Of a stretch of DNA of 64,000 bases, positions 1 to 12,979 are shown one piece after another; within the stretch, counting starts at the first letter, position 1; the number at the start of each line of letters is the position of its first letter. The notes under the pieces are model-generated. The model did not search any database and was not told where the DNA came from. It worked only from the letters and a program-made list of their open reading frames with translations. The DNA lies in contig NC_049983.1 of assembly GCF_000003815.2 (NCBI RefSeq), positions 17,266,746-17,330,745 on the forward strand, written 5' to 3'. The position numbers and the translations under genes are program-made. This DNA comes from Branchiostoma floridae. Taxonomy: Eukaryota > Chordata > Leptocardii > Amphioxiformes > Branchiostomatidae.

Positions 1-720
1 GGTGGTATCCAATTTTATCTATTAGACTTTGAACAGTATTAAGAGCAATGTACAGGGCACTGAAGTAAGACAGATTTTGGATGGGTACACTGCAGAAAAG
101 AACAATAGTGTCTCGTTTTAATTTCCGGGTGCGTTTTCGCTAATTTTGATAATTTCTGATGTCACAAACTCACCCTTTGTGCAACACGTTGGTACAACCC
201 ACACACCACTATATGATATATTGCCAATGTATATAGTAAGCAGGGAGGTCACTTGGTGACTATTTCTTGTGTTGTCCGCCCAACAGACGTCACGACAGCC
301 ACCATAAAACCGTCACCATCGTCAGCGAATTTTCTTCAATCAAAGTTTCTGAATGACCAATAAAAAGAAGCGCACCACTTCGTGAATGTTTGTGTCATCG
401 ATTTTGGGGAGGGTATCAACCATGATGGTGGCAAACAGTGACGATATTACACCAATATCTTTAACGTTATATTTAGCAGTGATAGTATCATTCAAATATC
501 TATGCACGAATACTCACCCTTCTCCTGCTATCAGACATCGTTCCTGTTATCATACATAGCGGCCAGTTCCGTAACCTTAAGTAATGAGTTACAGATACCC
601 TCTTTTTGGCTACACCTCACATGAGCACACATTATGACGTCAACTTTGGCGATCAACATCACACGATACAGTTGATATGCCGATTTGGAGCTAACTATCT
701 GATAATGCGTAAAGAGTTTT

Positions 721-3700
721 CTATATCGCAGATGGAACATTTTTGTTTGAACCTTTCTGGAGAGCCTCTTCATTCGTATCAGTGGACAGGCTTTCGTGTT
801 GTCGGCTGGCGCTTTGCTGGAAGGCGTTTGCATGTTTCCTGTAGAATGCAGAAAAAGCACAAAAAAGTAAAACCAGTCAGTCAGTCAGTCATAGTCATAC
901 TGTGTATTACAGCACCGTTGGGGTTATACCGCCCCTTACGGGGTGGCATATCCTTTAGTAAAGGAAGTAAATCTCCGTTTCTATCCAGTTGTAGAGATTG
1001 ACTTGTATTTGAATATTGCTTATCTGGATGTCTAACCTTCATAAACATAGCAATCTGGAAGAATAGACGAAACAACTAACCGTTTCCTTATGGCCTCCGT
1101 AATTTCTTTTTGCCTCTCCTCTGTGATTGGGTATCTCCATAGAAACACCACGCCCATAAAGGTGAAGATTGCGGTATACAGTGCCAGCAGAATCCGCATG
1201 GCGCTTCCTACGTCGTCAGGCTGAATACAGGATCCTAGTTTGTAGCCTCCGATTCTACATGGGAAACAGGCGAGAATGCCACAGAGGATGATGAAACTCT
1301 TAAATCTTTACATAATGCCGGCTAGCCAAATTGACTCACACGAATAAAGGAAGGAAAGGAAAGGAATGAATGAATGAATGAATGAATGAATGAATGAATG
1401 AATGAATAAACTTCATTGCACGACGTTTATCCATGATGCAATCTAAGGCAACAGTAAAAATCAGTTTATACAATATGACACTAGTCTAAGGCCTATAACT
1501 ATATATAGTACAGAAATGTGTAAATGGCGTATCAATATACTGTAATATACAAGTTAAACGCTATAGGCCCTGTTGCTGTGTTGCTGTGCCCGGTTATAAC
1601 CGGGATTGGGTATTCGCGCGGGCAAACGGCATTGTGCGCATGCGGCTCGCGGAACACGGTTTTCGTGTTTCAGTTCAGATATCAACCACTGCCATTGATA
1701 GTATCTTATTGGACTGAAACCTAAATGTGACCAAAACAGCGTGAAGTAAATATCGGTACTCACTCCAGCCCGATGGTGGCCATTATCAGTCCGATGGTGA
1801 TGCCGAGACTGCCTACAGACAGCAAAACGGCCATGAAGGCGGTGTCCAGCCTTTCCTTGGTTTGGAGATAGCAGTCCTCTATAATGTCACTTATTAAGAC
1901 CCTGCGGGAAGATGCGAGAAAAAACGTCACAGGCTCAGTGACCGGTGGAGCATCGCTTTGGAATCATGACTGCATGCAGCACGCCGTGGAACCACGGAAT
2001 TTAGAATTAGAGCCCGGACGGAAAAGTGGCTAAAGCATAAGCCAAAAATACGACCACCTACCATGGCATGAAGTACTGTGCACCCAACGGGATGCCGAGA
2101 GCAATGATGATAGCATAGATAGCTAAACTGCCACTGGGCACAAACTGGAATCCAATGAACATCGGGATCCCGGCCTACAAGTACAGTGAAAACAACCGTC
2201 AATGTAACAGCTGACCCTAGCTACAGTACAGGCATGTTTTGAGTTTTACATTTTGTATCATAGCGTATGCTGTGGAATAGGGCTGGGTACCGGTACAGAA
2301 AATTCAGGTCCAGGTCCGGTTCAGGTCCAAAGGATCAGGTCCAGGTCCGGACCTGAACCTGGACCTAATTCAGTATGACTCATACCAATGGTCCATTTCA
2401 CTACAAATACATCTGTTTGGTGGAGTATTAGACTTAAACTGGCGTTTTAAAATCCTACAACGCTATTTGCACCTGTGCGATTGGCTGTATAACTTGGTAG
2501 AAATTTCTATAAACTCTGCTCTACTTCACTCTTGTTATTTTCTTCCACCTGCAAGCGCCAAAACGTGTGAATGCCTGATGAAATAATATGTTAATTTTCT
2601 TATCGGTCCAACATCCGGTCCACGTAATTTTTTCAGGTCCGGTTTTTCTGGACCGGTCCAATAAGAAAAACCGGTTTTGTACCGGTACGCTGTACCGATA
2701 CCCAGCCCTACTGTGGAACATTCATCCGGCTAAGTAACATGCTTTGGGCTCTGTTAAACACCGTACAGTAAGTGAATCATAGGCTGTCACGTGACTGTGA
2801 CGTAAGAACTGTGTAAACCTGGAAGATGACAGGTATGTTGTAATCTTTATATAAATTTGGTATCACTTGCTTGTGATCATTGACGTCTCGCTGTGAGGGA
2901 ATGATTAGGATTCTAGGCCATCATCAGTAAAAGTGCTGCTGGAAGCTTGATGCTATCCGTACTCAGGGTAGGCTATGTAACCACAGTCACGTAATTAGCA
3001 CATTGGAGACATGCACATTTCAAGGTCTAACTCTTTCATACAGTTCAACCCACCAACATGGCGTCTGTGACGTCACGATCAAACGTACGATACGATAGTG
3101 TTGTGTTCCAGGACCTTACCAGCTGGCAGCATATGTAGGTAGTCTTCTTCCCAAATTTGGACACGATCAAAGCAATCAACGGTATGGTCAACACTGATGA
3201 CGCCTGTAGGAAAGAACGTAGCGTCAGCTTCATGGAAATACATAATTCTCTGTAAACTATAAACACAGGCAACAGGTTTTATTGAAATCGTTGTTACTTT
3301 GGACAATAAACAAATTTAAATTGTGTACTTACATGTAATTCCCTGAAAGAAAATTCTAGAGAATCATACACGTCCATGGGTGTGCATATGATCCGCTGAA
3401 TGAAGGTTTGTTTCTTACCATTAAAGCTAAAATGACGTTCTCGATCTGATCTTCCAAGTCCAGACTGTACTGTAGGTAAAGGGCGAGTGTGCCATGTCCT
3501 ATCTGGGGAAAGAAGGGTAAAGCAGGAGATACGTAATGGCATCTGTCCCTTTATAATATCGAGTCACTAGTACTAACTCATAATGGTCTTATGTAAATGT
3601 CACTGATGAGTTAGCTACTCGAATCACTCGATATATAAGAGCTCATTTCCTTCTCCCAGGCCAGATCCAAATTTGATAAAATTGACAGCATATATAAAGA

Positions 3701-6700
3701 AGATCTCTACTCATGTTATACTCACTGCCATAGTTGTTTGGATACAGAGAAACCCCAGCAGAAAATAGACGTTGGGTCGGAACGTCAGCACAGTCTTCAA
3801 AGTCTTGATCATGAGCAGGGACTGTCCGGCACGTTCTCCACCAGATGACGATGAAATATCTAGCACAAATATTGGAGAAATGGTTTTGGCATATTTTCTC
3901 CTAAAACCATGTTCATTCGTAAACTGTACACAGATGACATCCGAGCGCGCACCAATTTTTCGGCCGTTTCCAAAGGCAAATTTTGCAAAAGTAGCCACAA
4001 AGTGAGCAAATACATGCTGTAACTTGCAACAAAAATATAAAAGGATACTAATGTCATAGAATGCATCAGGCAACGATCTGGCGTACCGGCCTGTGTACTG
4101 AATTCTCGCGGCATTCGTGCTGGTCAGCTGTGGTCAGCAAATTAGATATTTCCCCCTCCACGTTGTTGGAGAGAAAGTTACCGGCCAATCACGTCGCCGC
4201 ATACGATCTTGCCACAACGTGATAGGCTGTTGATTTTCTCTGAGGGAAGTATCTGATTAGCTGATAGCTGGTCAGAGCTTTGATGCTACGAGAAGCACGA
4301 ATCGCAGACCTGTATACGCCATGGTCTCTGTTTGAAACACACGAGCGGTGGCCCTGATGATCTCCAAGCAGACCCTACAGTAGCATAAGATAGTATCAAA
4401 AGCTGGCAGAGGAGAGATGCCGGCCAGGAAGTGTGTATGCTACCGGAGGTGCCCATCTGACTCCCTTAGGCCGGCTATACTCCTTTGCAAGCTTGGCACT
4501 ATCTTATGCCACCGTAGGATCTACTTGGAGATTGTGACAAAGGAAATTAGAGACGTGCTACCTTTTCTCTCGGCTGTTCCAAAGATAATGGCTAACACCC
4601 CGGCCAGGATCATGATGCACACAGTTGCAGAGGAGATCAGGTAGCCGTTTTTCTGAGGAAACGGTCAAGGGATAAAAACATGTCATGGCAAGGAAACTGC
4701 ACCTGAGTTGGTTACTTAAAAGGCTTCTTGTCTGGCAGCTTGATAGAAATTTATCAAGTGAACTTTATGTTTTAAGGCAGCAATATTATGAAAGAACAGC
4801 CATAACTTACATAAAATAGACAACAATCGAAATGCTACACTGCCATCTAGAAAGTAGTTGAACATAACCCACATTGTACACACACATACAGGAAAGGCGA
4901 CAATGAGATCAAAATTCTAGAATCAGTCGCGGGACTGAGAGGTTTAAAACAGCAATCTTGTGCCATCATGCTAACTATGGTTGACTGCAATCAGGAAATG
5001 TTGCATTTGATACAAAGCAGCATGATACCTACATGTAGGGCCAATATAGAGTGTGTGTATACTTGCCATCATCACCATAGATACACTGTCCACAGAACTG
5101 TTGGTGTTGTTGGCACCGTAGGTGGCGTTGCTGTGACAGGCATCGTACCCTGAACGTCTGTATGAGGCCAGGATCTGTCCGTGCATCGCCATTCCCCCAA
5201 CCAACCCTCCGACGGTGAGAACAGACCCTGAGAATAAGGTGGGTGGTTTGATGGTTTGTTATTCTCATTATACCCCTGTCACATTTGGCGAAAATCGATC
5301 GGACGACGATTCTGCGGGAATCGCCCGAGCCTCGCTTATAATAACAACTTTATTGCACAACAACTTACAAAGTACGAAGTATGGCTTAAATGTGACAGGT
5401 ACGATTTTCAAGTGAAAAAAAAACGCGCAATCCTCTGTCGATCTTAAATATGGCCGATCTTCCATCCATACGCCCGAAGATCGTGGATAATGTGACAGTG
5501 GTATTAGGACATTTAAAAAGATGATGCAAATAGACATTACGTTCATGCCACCATGCGAAGAAATAATCGCTTTTAGACAACGACAGTACCCAAAACTGTA
5601 AAAAGTAGACTAAATGTCCTAAGCATGTCAAACGATCATACGAGTGTATCCAAAATTGTCACAACAGTTTGTACTATGATTTGGTATCGGGGTAGCTTTA
5701 ACACAAGGAATGGAAAAATTGATCATATAGACCAGTCCATTTTTCATAGAAAGGGGCGTTCTAGAGGATTCAATTCTTATATGGAGGGGGGGGGGAGGGC
5801 TTTTTTAGAAATACATTTTGGCATGGAGTGATATATTAGGATATTAGGTCGATTTCTGCAAAAGGTTGATATAGAACAGCACATTTTTGCATTGGGATGG
5901 AGATGGATTGAAATACTGTATGCTGTATTTGCTCATAAGCAAATGTCGGCCTTCTAGATCTAGTTCAGACTGCTTCCTGCCATCCCGATCAACATGTGTT
6001 AACTGATACTTACTGTACAAAACGGCCGAGTCTTTGTCTGAGATATCTTCGCTGAGAAACATCACGTACGTACGGCTCGAAATATGAAACCCCTGGAAAA
6101 AATGTCAACGTCGTTTGTAAAAACTTCACCAAGAATGTTAGGCTTTCAATTGTGCAATGGTAACTGTGTCAATCAATGTGAAGGTGAACTTCACTCCGCA
6201 AGAGTTACACACCGTACAGCGTACCGGGCCGAACACCGATATACACCTCAGAGATGACTCTTTGATGTTATTATTATATTTATATGCTTGTCTTTGTAAA
6301 CAATGTCTAAGTCGTGTGTTCTTAAGTACCGTCATGGCGAGCTTCAGCAGAGTGTACAGTAGAATGTACCAGGCCAGCTTTCCGCCCGTTCCAACATCCG
6401 GGACATACCAGATCAAGGCGTTCGTCACAGTGATGATCAGTTGCGTTACCACAATCCTAGAAAATATCAAAGGATTGTTAGTCTGTGACCAGACCCTCTG
6501 GTCGACAGACTTTTAGTTTTGTCACGTTTACGCGCGTTCGCAGCTGTATCTGTATGTTCCCGTTGTCTGAATTCTATGTGGTTTGGCAGGTCCTTTGTAC
6601 TGAGGTTGACGATGATGCACGTGAACTTTTTTTTGCGGCAGGTGGTTTTATTATGGATTTTATAAAAATAACACCCCTACAATTTGTTCGTCTTGCGGTG

Positions 6701-8774
6701 TTTTGGTCCAGATCCTCTGTATGTGGGTCATGGTGTCATTGGAATTTGTCAAGCAGATGCGTGGTGTTACCTGATCGTCAAAGTTATTCGCGTTCGCATC
6801 GGTATCTTCATGTTCCCGTTGTCGCATACGTACGTTGTTTGGCAGGTCATCTGCACTGAGGTTGACGATGATGCACGTTGTTTTTTTTTGTTGTTTTTGC
6901 GGCAGTTGGTTTTATTAGGGACGCAATAAAAATAACACCCCTACAAAATGATCATCTTTCGGTGTATTAGTCCAGATCCCCTGTATATGGGTCATGCTGT
7001 AATTGAGATATTGCAAGCAGATGCGTGATGTTCTCTGGTCGTCAATGTAACGCGCGTTCGCATCTATATCTGCATGTTCCCGTTGTCGCATACGTTTGTG
7101 GTTTGGCAGGTTCTCTACACATAGTTGGACGATGATGCAAGGTGTTTTATTTTTTCGGCAGCTGTTTCTATTATGTATGTAATAATTTCAGAAATCACCC
7201 CTGCAAATTGTACGTTTCACAGTGTATTGGCCCATGTCTGCATATGGTGCCCGTTGAGGTAATTGGGTATAGTTAAGCAGATGCGCGATATGTGCAAGAA
7301 TTTTACGCGCGTTTGCTTTCTACCTCTTATTCAACAAGTTTATCCGTACTACTTTATGTACCAGCATCATGGACCCCGGGATTCACCCATTAACACTGTG
7401 TCATGCTACCTTATGGCTTCACACTAGTTAAAAACTTATCGCACAGTTCATCATCAACAGCTGTGTGTTATCGTATGTGGGACATGGGAACTGACATCTA
7501 ATGTTCCACTAATGACCCTGTCAATCAAATACCTCCTGTCGCCGTTTGCAATGAAGCGTGTAAGAATTCTCGTCCCAAATGAAGTTTAGCCATATTATAT
7601 TCCCGGACTTCGACTAAGAAACATCAAGGTCCTATTCCGTGCTTCATACTTATTACGTCCATAACAGAAACATGTTAATACTTGGTGCGTTTGTCAGTCT
7701 GCCTGTCGGTCTTGTAGGTGTGTCTGTGTGTGAATGTGCCTGTGTATTAGAGTAGACCATCCGGTAACTTATCGTCACCATATCTTTTTGACTTTGGCCA
7801 CATGTTATCTCACAATCCATACCTGTTTAGTAAGATTCACATGACACAGAAATATTAGGCAACTTTAGATACAACGATATATCTAACACCATGAAAAGAA
7901 TCATATAGGATATAAGCACAACGTCACACACCAAAGAAGACAAAACAACCAACATATACCAGACCGACGTCACAGACTATGTTACCTACGGTCACTTGTT
8001 GTACTTTGCTTTGTCATGTAATCTAACGTCGTTATTTTGAAAAAGAGACATCACATTGTATTCAGTTACATACTTTAGGCAAATATGACATTCCTGTCAT
8101 TTCACAGCTCGCGAAATTACAACTGCAGCTGATCTATGTAAAATCTCATCTATACGTTACCATTCATGGTTAGCCCTTGGCAATATCCTATGGCTAGTTG
8201 GGCAACCCTGGCTGTTTGTACAAATAAATAAATAGATACGTTACCATGGTTTCGCTTTTCCCCATCGTGTGTTTGTCCTGTCAATCAACGGGCCCAGGAT
8301 GAAGTTGCAGAAGACGTCTACTGCCCTGCTGCCGAAAATGATGGACGTTGCAAATAAAGGTGGCAGCTAGAATATACACACAATACACGTGTAAGCGTTA
8401 ATAAGCCAGGTCACAGTTCGAAATAGTGGTCGAAAGGTGAAGGCCCCAACCTGTTAACAATTCTTTGTTAACAGGTTGGACAAAGCATTGGGCATTTGCT
8501 TTCTTCTGAGGGCCTTAACCTTTGACCTTTCCCATTATCCTCTACGGTACTGGAACTGCGAGGTAGCTTATGTACGTCTTTGCATAATGGTAAAATCAAT
8601 GGCATCAGTTTATCAGTTCATGGAATCAATTTATACCTCAGCCACCTGCACTAAGAAGCTGCTGGTGTAGGCCCCGAGCACGGTCCACATGATCTCCACA
8701 CCGACTCCTCCTATCCCGTAACACAACTTCGCCACGACAGACAGGGGTTTCCTCGTACTGGTTAGATCGGTCAT
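721..8774 (-). CDS. MFSD2-like: MFSD2-like MFS (GPH family) transporter, copy A, 13 exons
   Basis: Exons (minus strand, coding order): 8774-8637, 8366-8245, 6456-6330, 6092-6014, 5227-5067, 4652-4562, 3859-3726, 3502-3419, 3203-3120, 2174-2062, 1901-1764, 1254-1081, 838-721. They sum to 1563 bp (520 residues plus stop TAG at 721-723) with compatible phases throughout. The protein begins MTDLTSTRKPLSVVAKLCYG and resembles sodium-dependent lysophosphatidylcholine symporters (MFSD2), multi-pass membrane carriers of the glycoside-pentoside-hexuronide:cation family. Visible hallmarks are the KLCYGIGG opening, a conserved Asp in SRAVD on the second segment, and the loop motif DRTNTRWGKAKPW typical of the family. 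A later Asp of human MFSD2 (AWDAxxD) is Asn here, so the cation site and substrate are uncertain. Twelve exons match copy B in length or differ by whole codons; only the cytoplasmic tail is shorter. Exon 5 is followed by a GC donor (GCAAGT). Substrate is inferred, not shown. Confidence 0.9.
1361..1440 (-). repeat. (GAAT)n microsatellite, possible LINE 3' end
   Basis: About eleven GAAT units (1364-1408) followed by AAACTTCATTGCA. The arrangement resembles the 3' end of the LINE fragment at 51.4 kb (GAATGAATGAAGACCTTTATTG), so it may be a short LINE remnant on the minus strand. Confidence 0.5.
2278..2710. mobile_element. hAT-like MITE with 8-bp target duplication
   Basis: The element begins TAGGGCTGGGTACCGGTAC and ends with the near inverse (GTACCGATACCCAGCCCTA). 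It is flanked on both sides by the direct repeat CTGTGGAA (2270-2277 and 2711-2718). The 433-base interior repeats GGTCCAGGTCCGG-type words and holds no transposase. It sits in the intron between exons 9 and 10 of transporter copy A. Confidence 0.88.
4360..4532. mobile_element. CTCCAAGCAGA-type foldback MITE, copy 1
   Basis: Ends ATCTCCAAGCAGA and the inverse (ATCTACTTGGAGAT), with inner GTAGCATAAGATAGTATCAA arms. It abuts exon 6 of transporter A: its right end is 30 bases from the exon's donor side. Confidence 0.8.
5267..5508 (+). mobile_element. ATTATACCCCTGTCAC-type MITE, copy 1
   Basis: Ends ATTATACCCCTGTCACATTT and AATGTGACAGTGGTATTA are inverted. It carries internal GATCGGACGACGATTCT and CGCGCAATCCTCTGTCGATC segments shared with the copy at 44 kb. 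In intron 4 of transporter A. Confidence 0.8.
6523..7310. repeat. About 260-bp tandem repeat, three units
   Basis: The marker GCGCGTTCGCA..TTCCCGTTGTC recurs near 6531, 6787 and 7051, and a weaker GCGCGTTTGC near 7308. Shared inner words are TTTGGCAGGT, GATGATGCA, TTTTATTA and ATAACACCCCTACAA. A satellite-like expansion in intron 2 of transporter A. Confidence 0.85.
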
Positions 8775-8844
8775 GGTGGGACTGTCTTTGTAACTGAGAA
8801 CACGGAAGAATTGTGTATAAAAAGTTCAGTGCCATACGGCAACT

Positions 8845-8975
8845 TAGCCTGGTATACAGCCGTACGCGTATTATAGCCGAGTTTCTTCTGTCCCTCTGCA
8901 AGTACTGTAGCCTGGTATCAGGCCGTATTATAGCTCCCAAGTTCCTTCTGTCCTCTACGGCTGGATACCAGGCTA
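8845..8975. mobile_element. Foldback MITE upstream of transporter A start
   Basis: TAGCCTGGTATACAGCCGTA on the left and GGCTGGATACCAGGCTA on the right are inverted, with a third related copy (TAGCCTGGTATCAGGCCG) inside. It begins 71 bases 5' of the transporter A start codon, so it may lie in its promoter or leader. Confidence 0.65.
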
Positions 8976-9625
8976 ACGTCAACTCGGAGATTTGCAGACT
9001 TGCGTCTGTCTGTGGCATATTATAAAGAGGTCAGACAACGGGAGAGGCTGTCAACCACATTCCTTATATGCTTCGACAAATATTTTAGATAATGATCTTC
9101 TTCTTCTTAAATGTCAGAGAAAGTCACCGTTCCAGTGACCGTTGTCTGGGGGTTGTCTCTATCTGACCAAGGAGGTTATATCTCTATATATAAACCTGCT
9201 TGATCTGACTTACTACATAAATTTATATCTACTTATCTCTCTCTCTATTGGTCATCTCTATACCTCGAGAATGAGAAGGATCTTTACGGAAATAAGAGTC
9301 TTTTACTTTAGCTTGAATGAAAGGTAACAGCTCATGTTACATAACATGGGAAGAAAGACTGCGGGCCCCTTCCATACGTTTTGCAGGTGAGTGTGTCACG
9401 TGCCCAACAGTAAACATGGGGAATTAGGACAGGGTAAGGAATTCCCTAAGGCAGCTCCAATTCACAAAATGACACGGTATTACGGACGAAAACAAAGGGT
9501 GGTTACCTGTTTGGCGTGGTGCGGGTTAAAAGGTCATCAACTCGACTAAAAAGCAGGCGAATCAAGGAGGTTAATCTATTTTTGCCTCATTGGGTGAATG
9601 TACAGGAAAGATAGCGGGATGTCAC

Positions 9626-9817
9626 TAGTCTCTACCAGACTCCGGGTCGCTGGAAAACTGTAGAAATAGAACAAATAGAGGAGTACGCCAGAGGAGTGTC
9701 GCCGGCTAGGGAACCTCCGCAGGTTGCGTACTGTTCCGGCTACACTCCTCTGGCTTACTCCTCTATTTGTTCCATTTCTACGGGATTTCCAGCGACCCGG
9801 AGTCTGGTAGAGATTAG
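9626..9817. mobile_element. Foldback MITE, family with 8-bp target duplication
   Basis: TAGTCTCTACCAGACTCCGG at the left and its near inverse at the right (ending GGTAGAGATTAG) bracket an almost perfect hairpin. GATGTCAC flanks both ends (9618-9625, 9818-9825). No coding capacity. Confidence 0.85.
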
Positions 9818-10468
9818 GATGTCACAGTGTTGGCTCGCGTAGGCGCCAGCTGAAGAGCGGTGAGGAGAGACAGGCAGCTCAACCACAAAGTAGGGCACGA
9901 CTCACGGTACTTGAAGCTCGCTGGGTCAGTGAACCCCTGCTACCGTTTGCAAAGCAACTACATGCAGTATATAAATCCCGGCCAGTGTTATGATGTCAGA
10001 CCTCTGCCAATGAGGTTCTCTCTTCATGGGCTCAATGCAACCTTTCTGCTGATTACCATTGAACGATTCTATTGCTGCTGACCATGTAGCATGAAGGGGT
10101 CAATGAATACTGAGTCAGACATAATGTCGGACGAACATTCATACAACTACTTAAATTTAGGCACACGGAAATTGACGGAATGCTATATGGTACGTAAGGT
10201 ATATTACGACTTAAATCCAGCCATACCTGTTCGAATGAAGAAGTTGACAACAGTAAGGCAAGATTGGTCAGTAGCAGATGTTCTACTCTGGACGTCAGAA
10301 ATCTGACATGGGTAGCTACAACTACCGGGGGCTGTTTGCGCATGCGGATTGTTTGTCATTTTCTTGGGGACAGACCAGAAATATTTTGGGGCGAAATGAA
10401 CGTAGTTAAATGGGCTGACCAAAAAAGGAATGCAGTCTCTCCAGGACATCTTGTCGGACGTAAATAGT

Positions 10469-10540
10469 TAGCCTGAGTCGAGGGCCTTATTAGTTTACCA
10501 GAGCTCCCTTGTAGACTAACCAGGCTGATACTCAGGCTAG
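10469..10540. repeat. Short inverted repeat
   Basis: TTAGCCTGAGT and ACTCAGGCTAG form the ends of a 72-base imperfect hairpin, MITE-like, with no coding content. Confidence 0.5.
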
Positions 10541-10862
10541 TAAATAGTAGGAAAGGAATTGGTCCAAATGTCAAATTCAAACAATCTACTAAAGACATCA
10601 GCCGGTCTTACTTCGAATGCATTATTTTGGTCAATAATTAAAATAGGCTGGCCAAACTGAAAACGACGTCGTCAGAATACCTTTGTTGATAGTAAAAAGC
10701 TTAAGCTATATAATAACTTATGTATATTTAGCTTCATGATAAGGGACCATTTTGTTTACTAGTGTGGTTGTTTGTACATTGTTGTGTAGTTCAATTCATT
10801 TTATGCACTTTCTTCCCGTTCTTTTACTTATTTTTTTCCTGCACCACCACCGTCTGCCACAC

Positions 10863-10986
10863 CTCTACCAGGCTCCCCAGGTCGCAAACTGTACTCCTCG
10901 GCCAACCAACTCCTCTGGTGTGTTTTATGTCTATTTGGCCAATTTCTACTATTTTTCCGGCGACCTGGAGAGCCTGGTAGAGAATA
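10863..10986. mobile_element. Foldback MITE, same family as at 9626
   Basis: Ends CTCTACCAGGCTCC and GAGCCTGGTAGAG are inverted; TGCCACAC is duplicated on both sides (10855-10862, 10987-10994). A lone half end of the family (GGAGTCTGGTAGAGACTAG) lies near 15280. Confidence 0.75.
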
Positions 10987-11950
10987 TGCCACACTAGCTA
11001 CACCTTGTCTCCCAGCACGCGATGTGCCGTGACTCGTGGGGCACTTTGTCCTGTATTATGTAGAAGCAGAAGAAGAACAATATGCCACCTTACCTTGTGC
11101 AAATCAGGCCGACTTCAGTTCCTTGCGCTAATGTGTTAAGCAAAGGGCTGAATCTTTCTTGTTGTTTGGAGTTGAACACAAAAGAATTTGCCGACGCGTC
11201 CGCTCGCCACTGTACGCCTGGCAAATGACGGTTAGTAATGTCTGCTATCGTCACGTCGGATGGGGTCTGATGACCACCTACTGTGGCCAATCAAGGCTCG
11301 CTTTCAGACATTCTCGCAAGTTGTCAGGCCTTGTGTCTGTATTACTCCGAGAGTATACTAAAACAGTCCGACACAAAAAAAGTTGGCCCAAGAAAAAAAC
11401 AAATTCACTTTTTGTGCGTTTCGCCGAAATAGTCCAAAATCTCTCACATCGGCCACGAAGTTCTATTCTGTCATCTAACACAGAAGACATGTTTATAATT
11501 TGCCATAAAAGGAACTAGTGAGGAACTATTGCTTAAGAAATTTAACAATGAATAACAATTAATTAAAGCAATTGTCCGTCAACAAGAGCAAAACATTTAC
11601 ATAAAATCAAGGATCTGAAATATATAAGATACTTTGCTATGACCTTGACTATACATGTAACTAAATGTTCAATAAAGGCACAAACAAAGAAACAAACATG
11701 CGTCAGTATATGTGTTTATTAGTAATACATGTACATCTTATTCACTTCTATGGCCGATCGCTGTTCTTTTGCCGTATTTCCCTGGAAATATCTCGATAAG
11801 CACACAATCAAGGTACTACACCAATTCGGTATTAGTTGCAAAACTGAAAACATAACAAAGTATGGGCTTTGTGGCAGTCATATATGCGGACAATGAAAGC
11901 GAGGCTATGGTTCGACAGTCATTTGGTAGTCCTTCGGTATCGAAGATGAC

Positions 11951-12010
11951 TCGTCACGTGTAATCGTCACGTGTACTCGTCACGTGTACTCGTCACGTGT
12001 ACTCCTCATG
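11951..12010. repeat. 13-bp tandem repeat carrying four CACGTG E-boxes
   Basis: CACGTG occurs at 11955, 11968, 11981 and 11994, exactly 13 bases apart, in the unit TCGTCACGTGTAC, followed by a mutated fifth unit (CTCATGTGG). A second small repeat, (CTAAGTCCAAAGTT)n, follows at about 12016-12064. It could be a cluster of bHLH sites or simply a microsatellite. Confidence 0.7.
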
Positions 12011-12979
12011 TGGCTTCTAAGTCCTTAGTCCAAAGTTCTAAGTCCAAAGTTCTAAGTCCTAAAGTTTCAAAAATTAGCACTGTACAATATGTTGAGCCGA
12101 CTGCAAAGTTACAATCATATACATATTTCTCCCTGTTTAAGACACAAATCTTATCACGATAGAAAATGCTGATACACTAACATCAAAGCCATACACAGGC
12201 TCACTCACTGCTACATGCCCCACTACAAGACAAAGAGTTAGCCACCCATATAGGCTTTGTTTTCATTATTTTCTGGACACGATACATGTCTGTAATACTA
12301 TACTAGTATTTTACACATATATATACAGCGACAATTTAGAATGTCTTGGAAAAGGAGACAGCAAACTAGAAATTCAACATTTTTTAAAAAAACTCAGAAT
12401 GTTTTGAATTCTCTCCCAGTAAGCAAGGAGGTTAATATATTCAAACATCCTTGGTAAAAACTACTCGCATACAATGCAGTATCGTCAGACTCGCCCGTGA
12501 GACGTCGTCAAAAAGGGCATTAACATGATTTATACAACTAGATTCATTCATTGAATTACTGCGATGATAAAACAAAAAGTATGTTATATGAAACTTTTTG
12601 ACAAACAATGAAATATGTGCTATTGTTCTTGACAGAATCAGTTCCTTCAAGTGCATTTTTGTGATATAGATGCAATATAACAGAACCAAATCTAAAACAA
12701 AATATACAAACATAGAGGAACATTGTATAGTTGCCTCCGTTTAACTGTCAAGTCAGAATAACAAAAAGAAAAAAAGAGCACATCAGCAAGACAAATATGT
12801 TTTCCTTTAAAATATCGGGAAACATGAAAAGACACATATGCAGGTACATCCTCATCTAACGTGTTGACTTAGCTCTACTTGTATATTTGAAATATCACAA
12901 AAAAAGCTTGTGTAACTTCGCCCTTAACTGAGACCAGCCAGAGAAATATTCCACAGTGCTTGTGGCGATCATAACCTAC

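Noticed and set aside
531-860. 109-residue minus-strand frame at the end of transporter A
   Set aside because: It is out of frame with the gene; the true last exon is 838-721 in another frame, matching copy B (KxANAFQ...).
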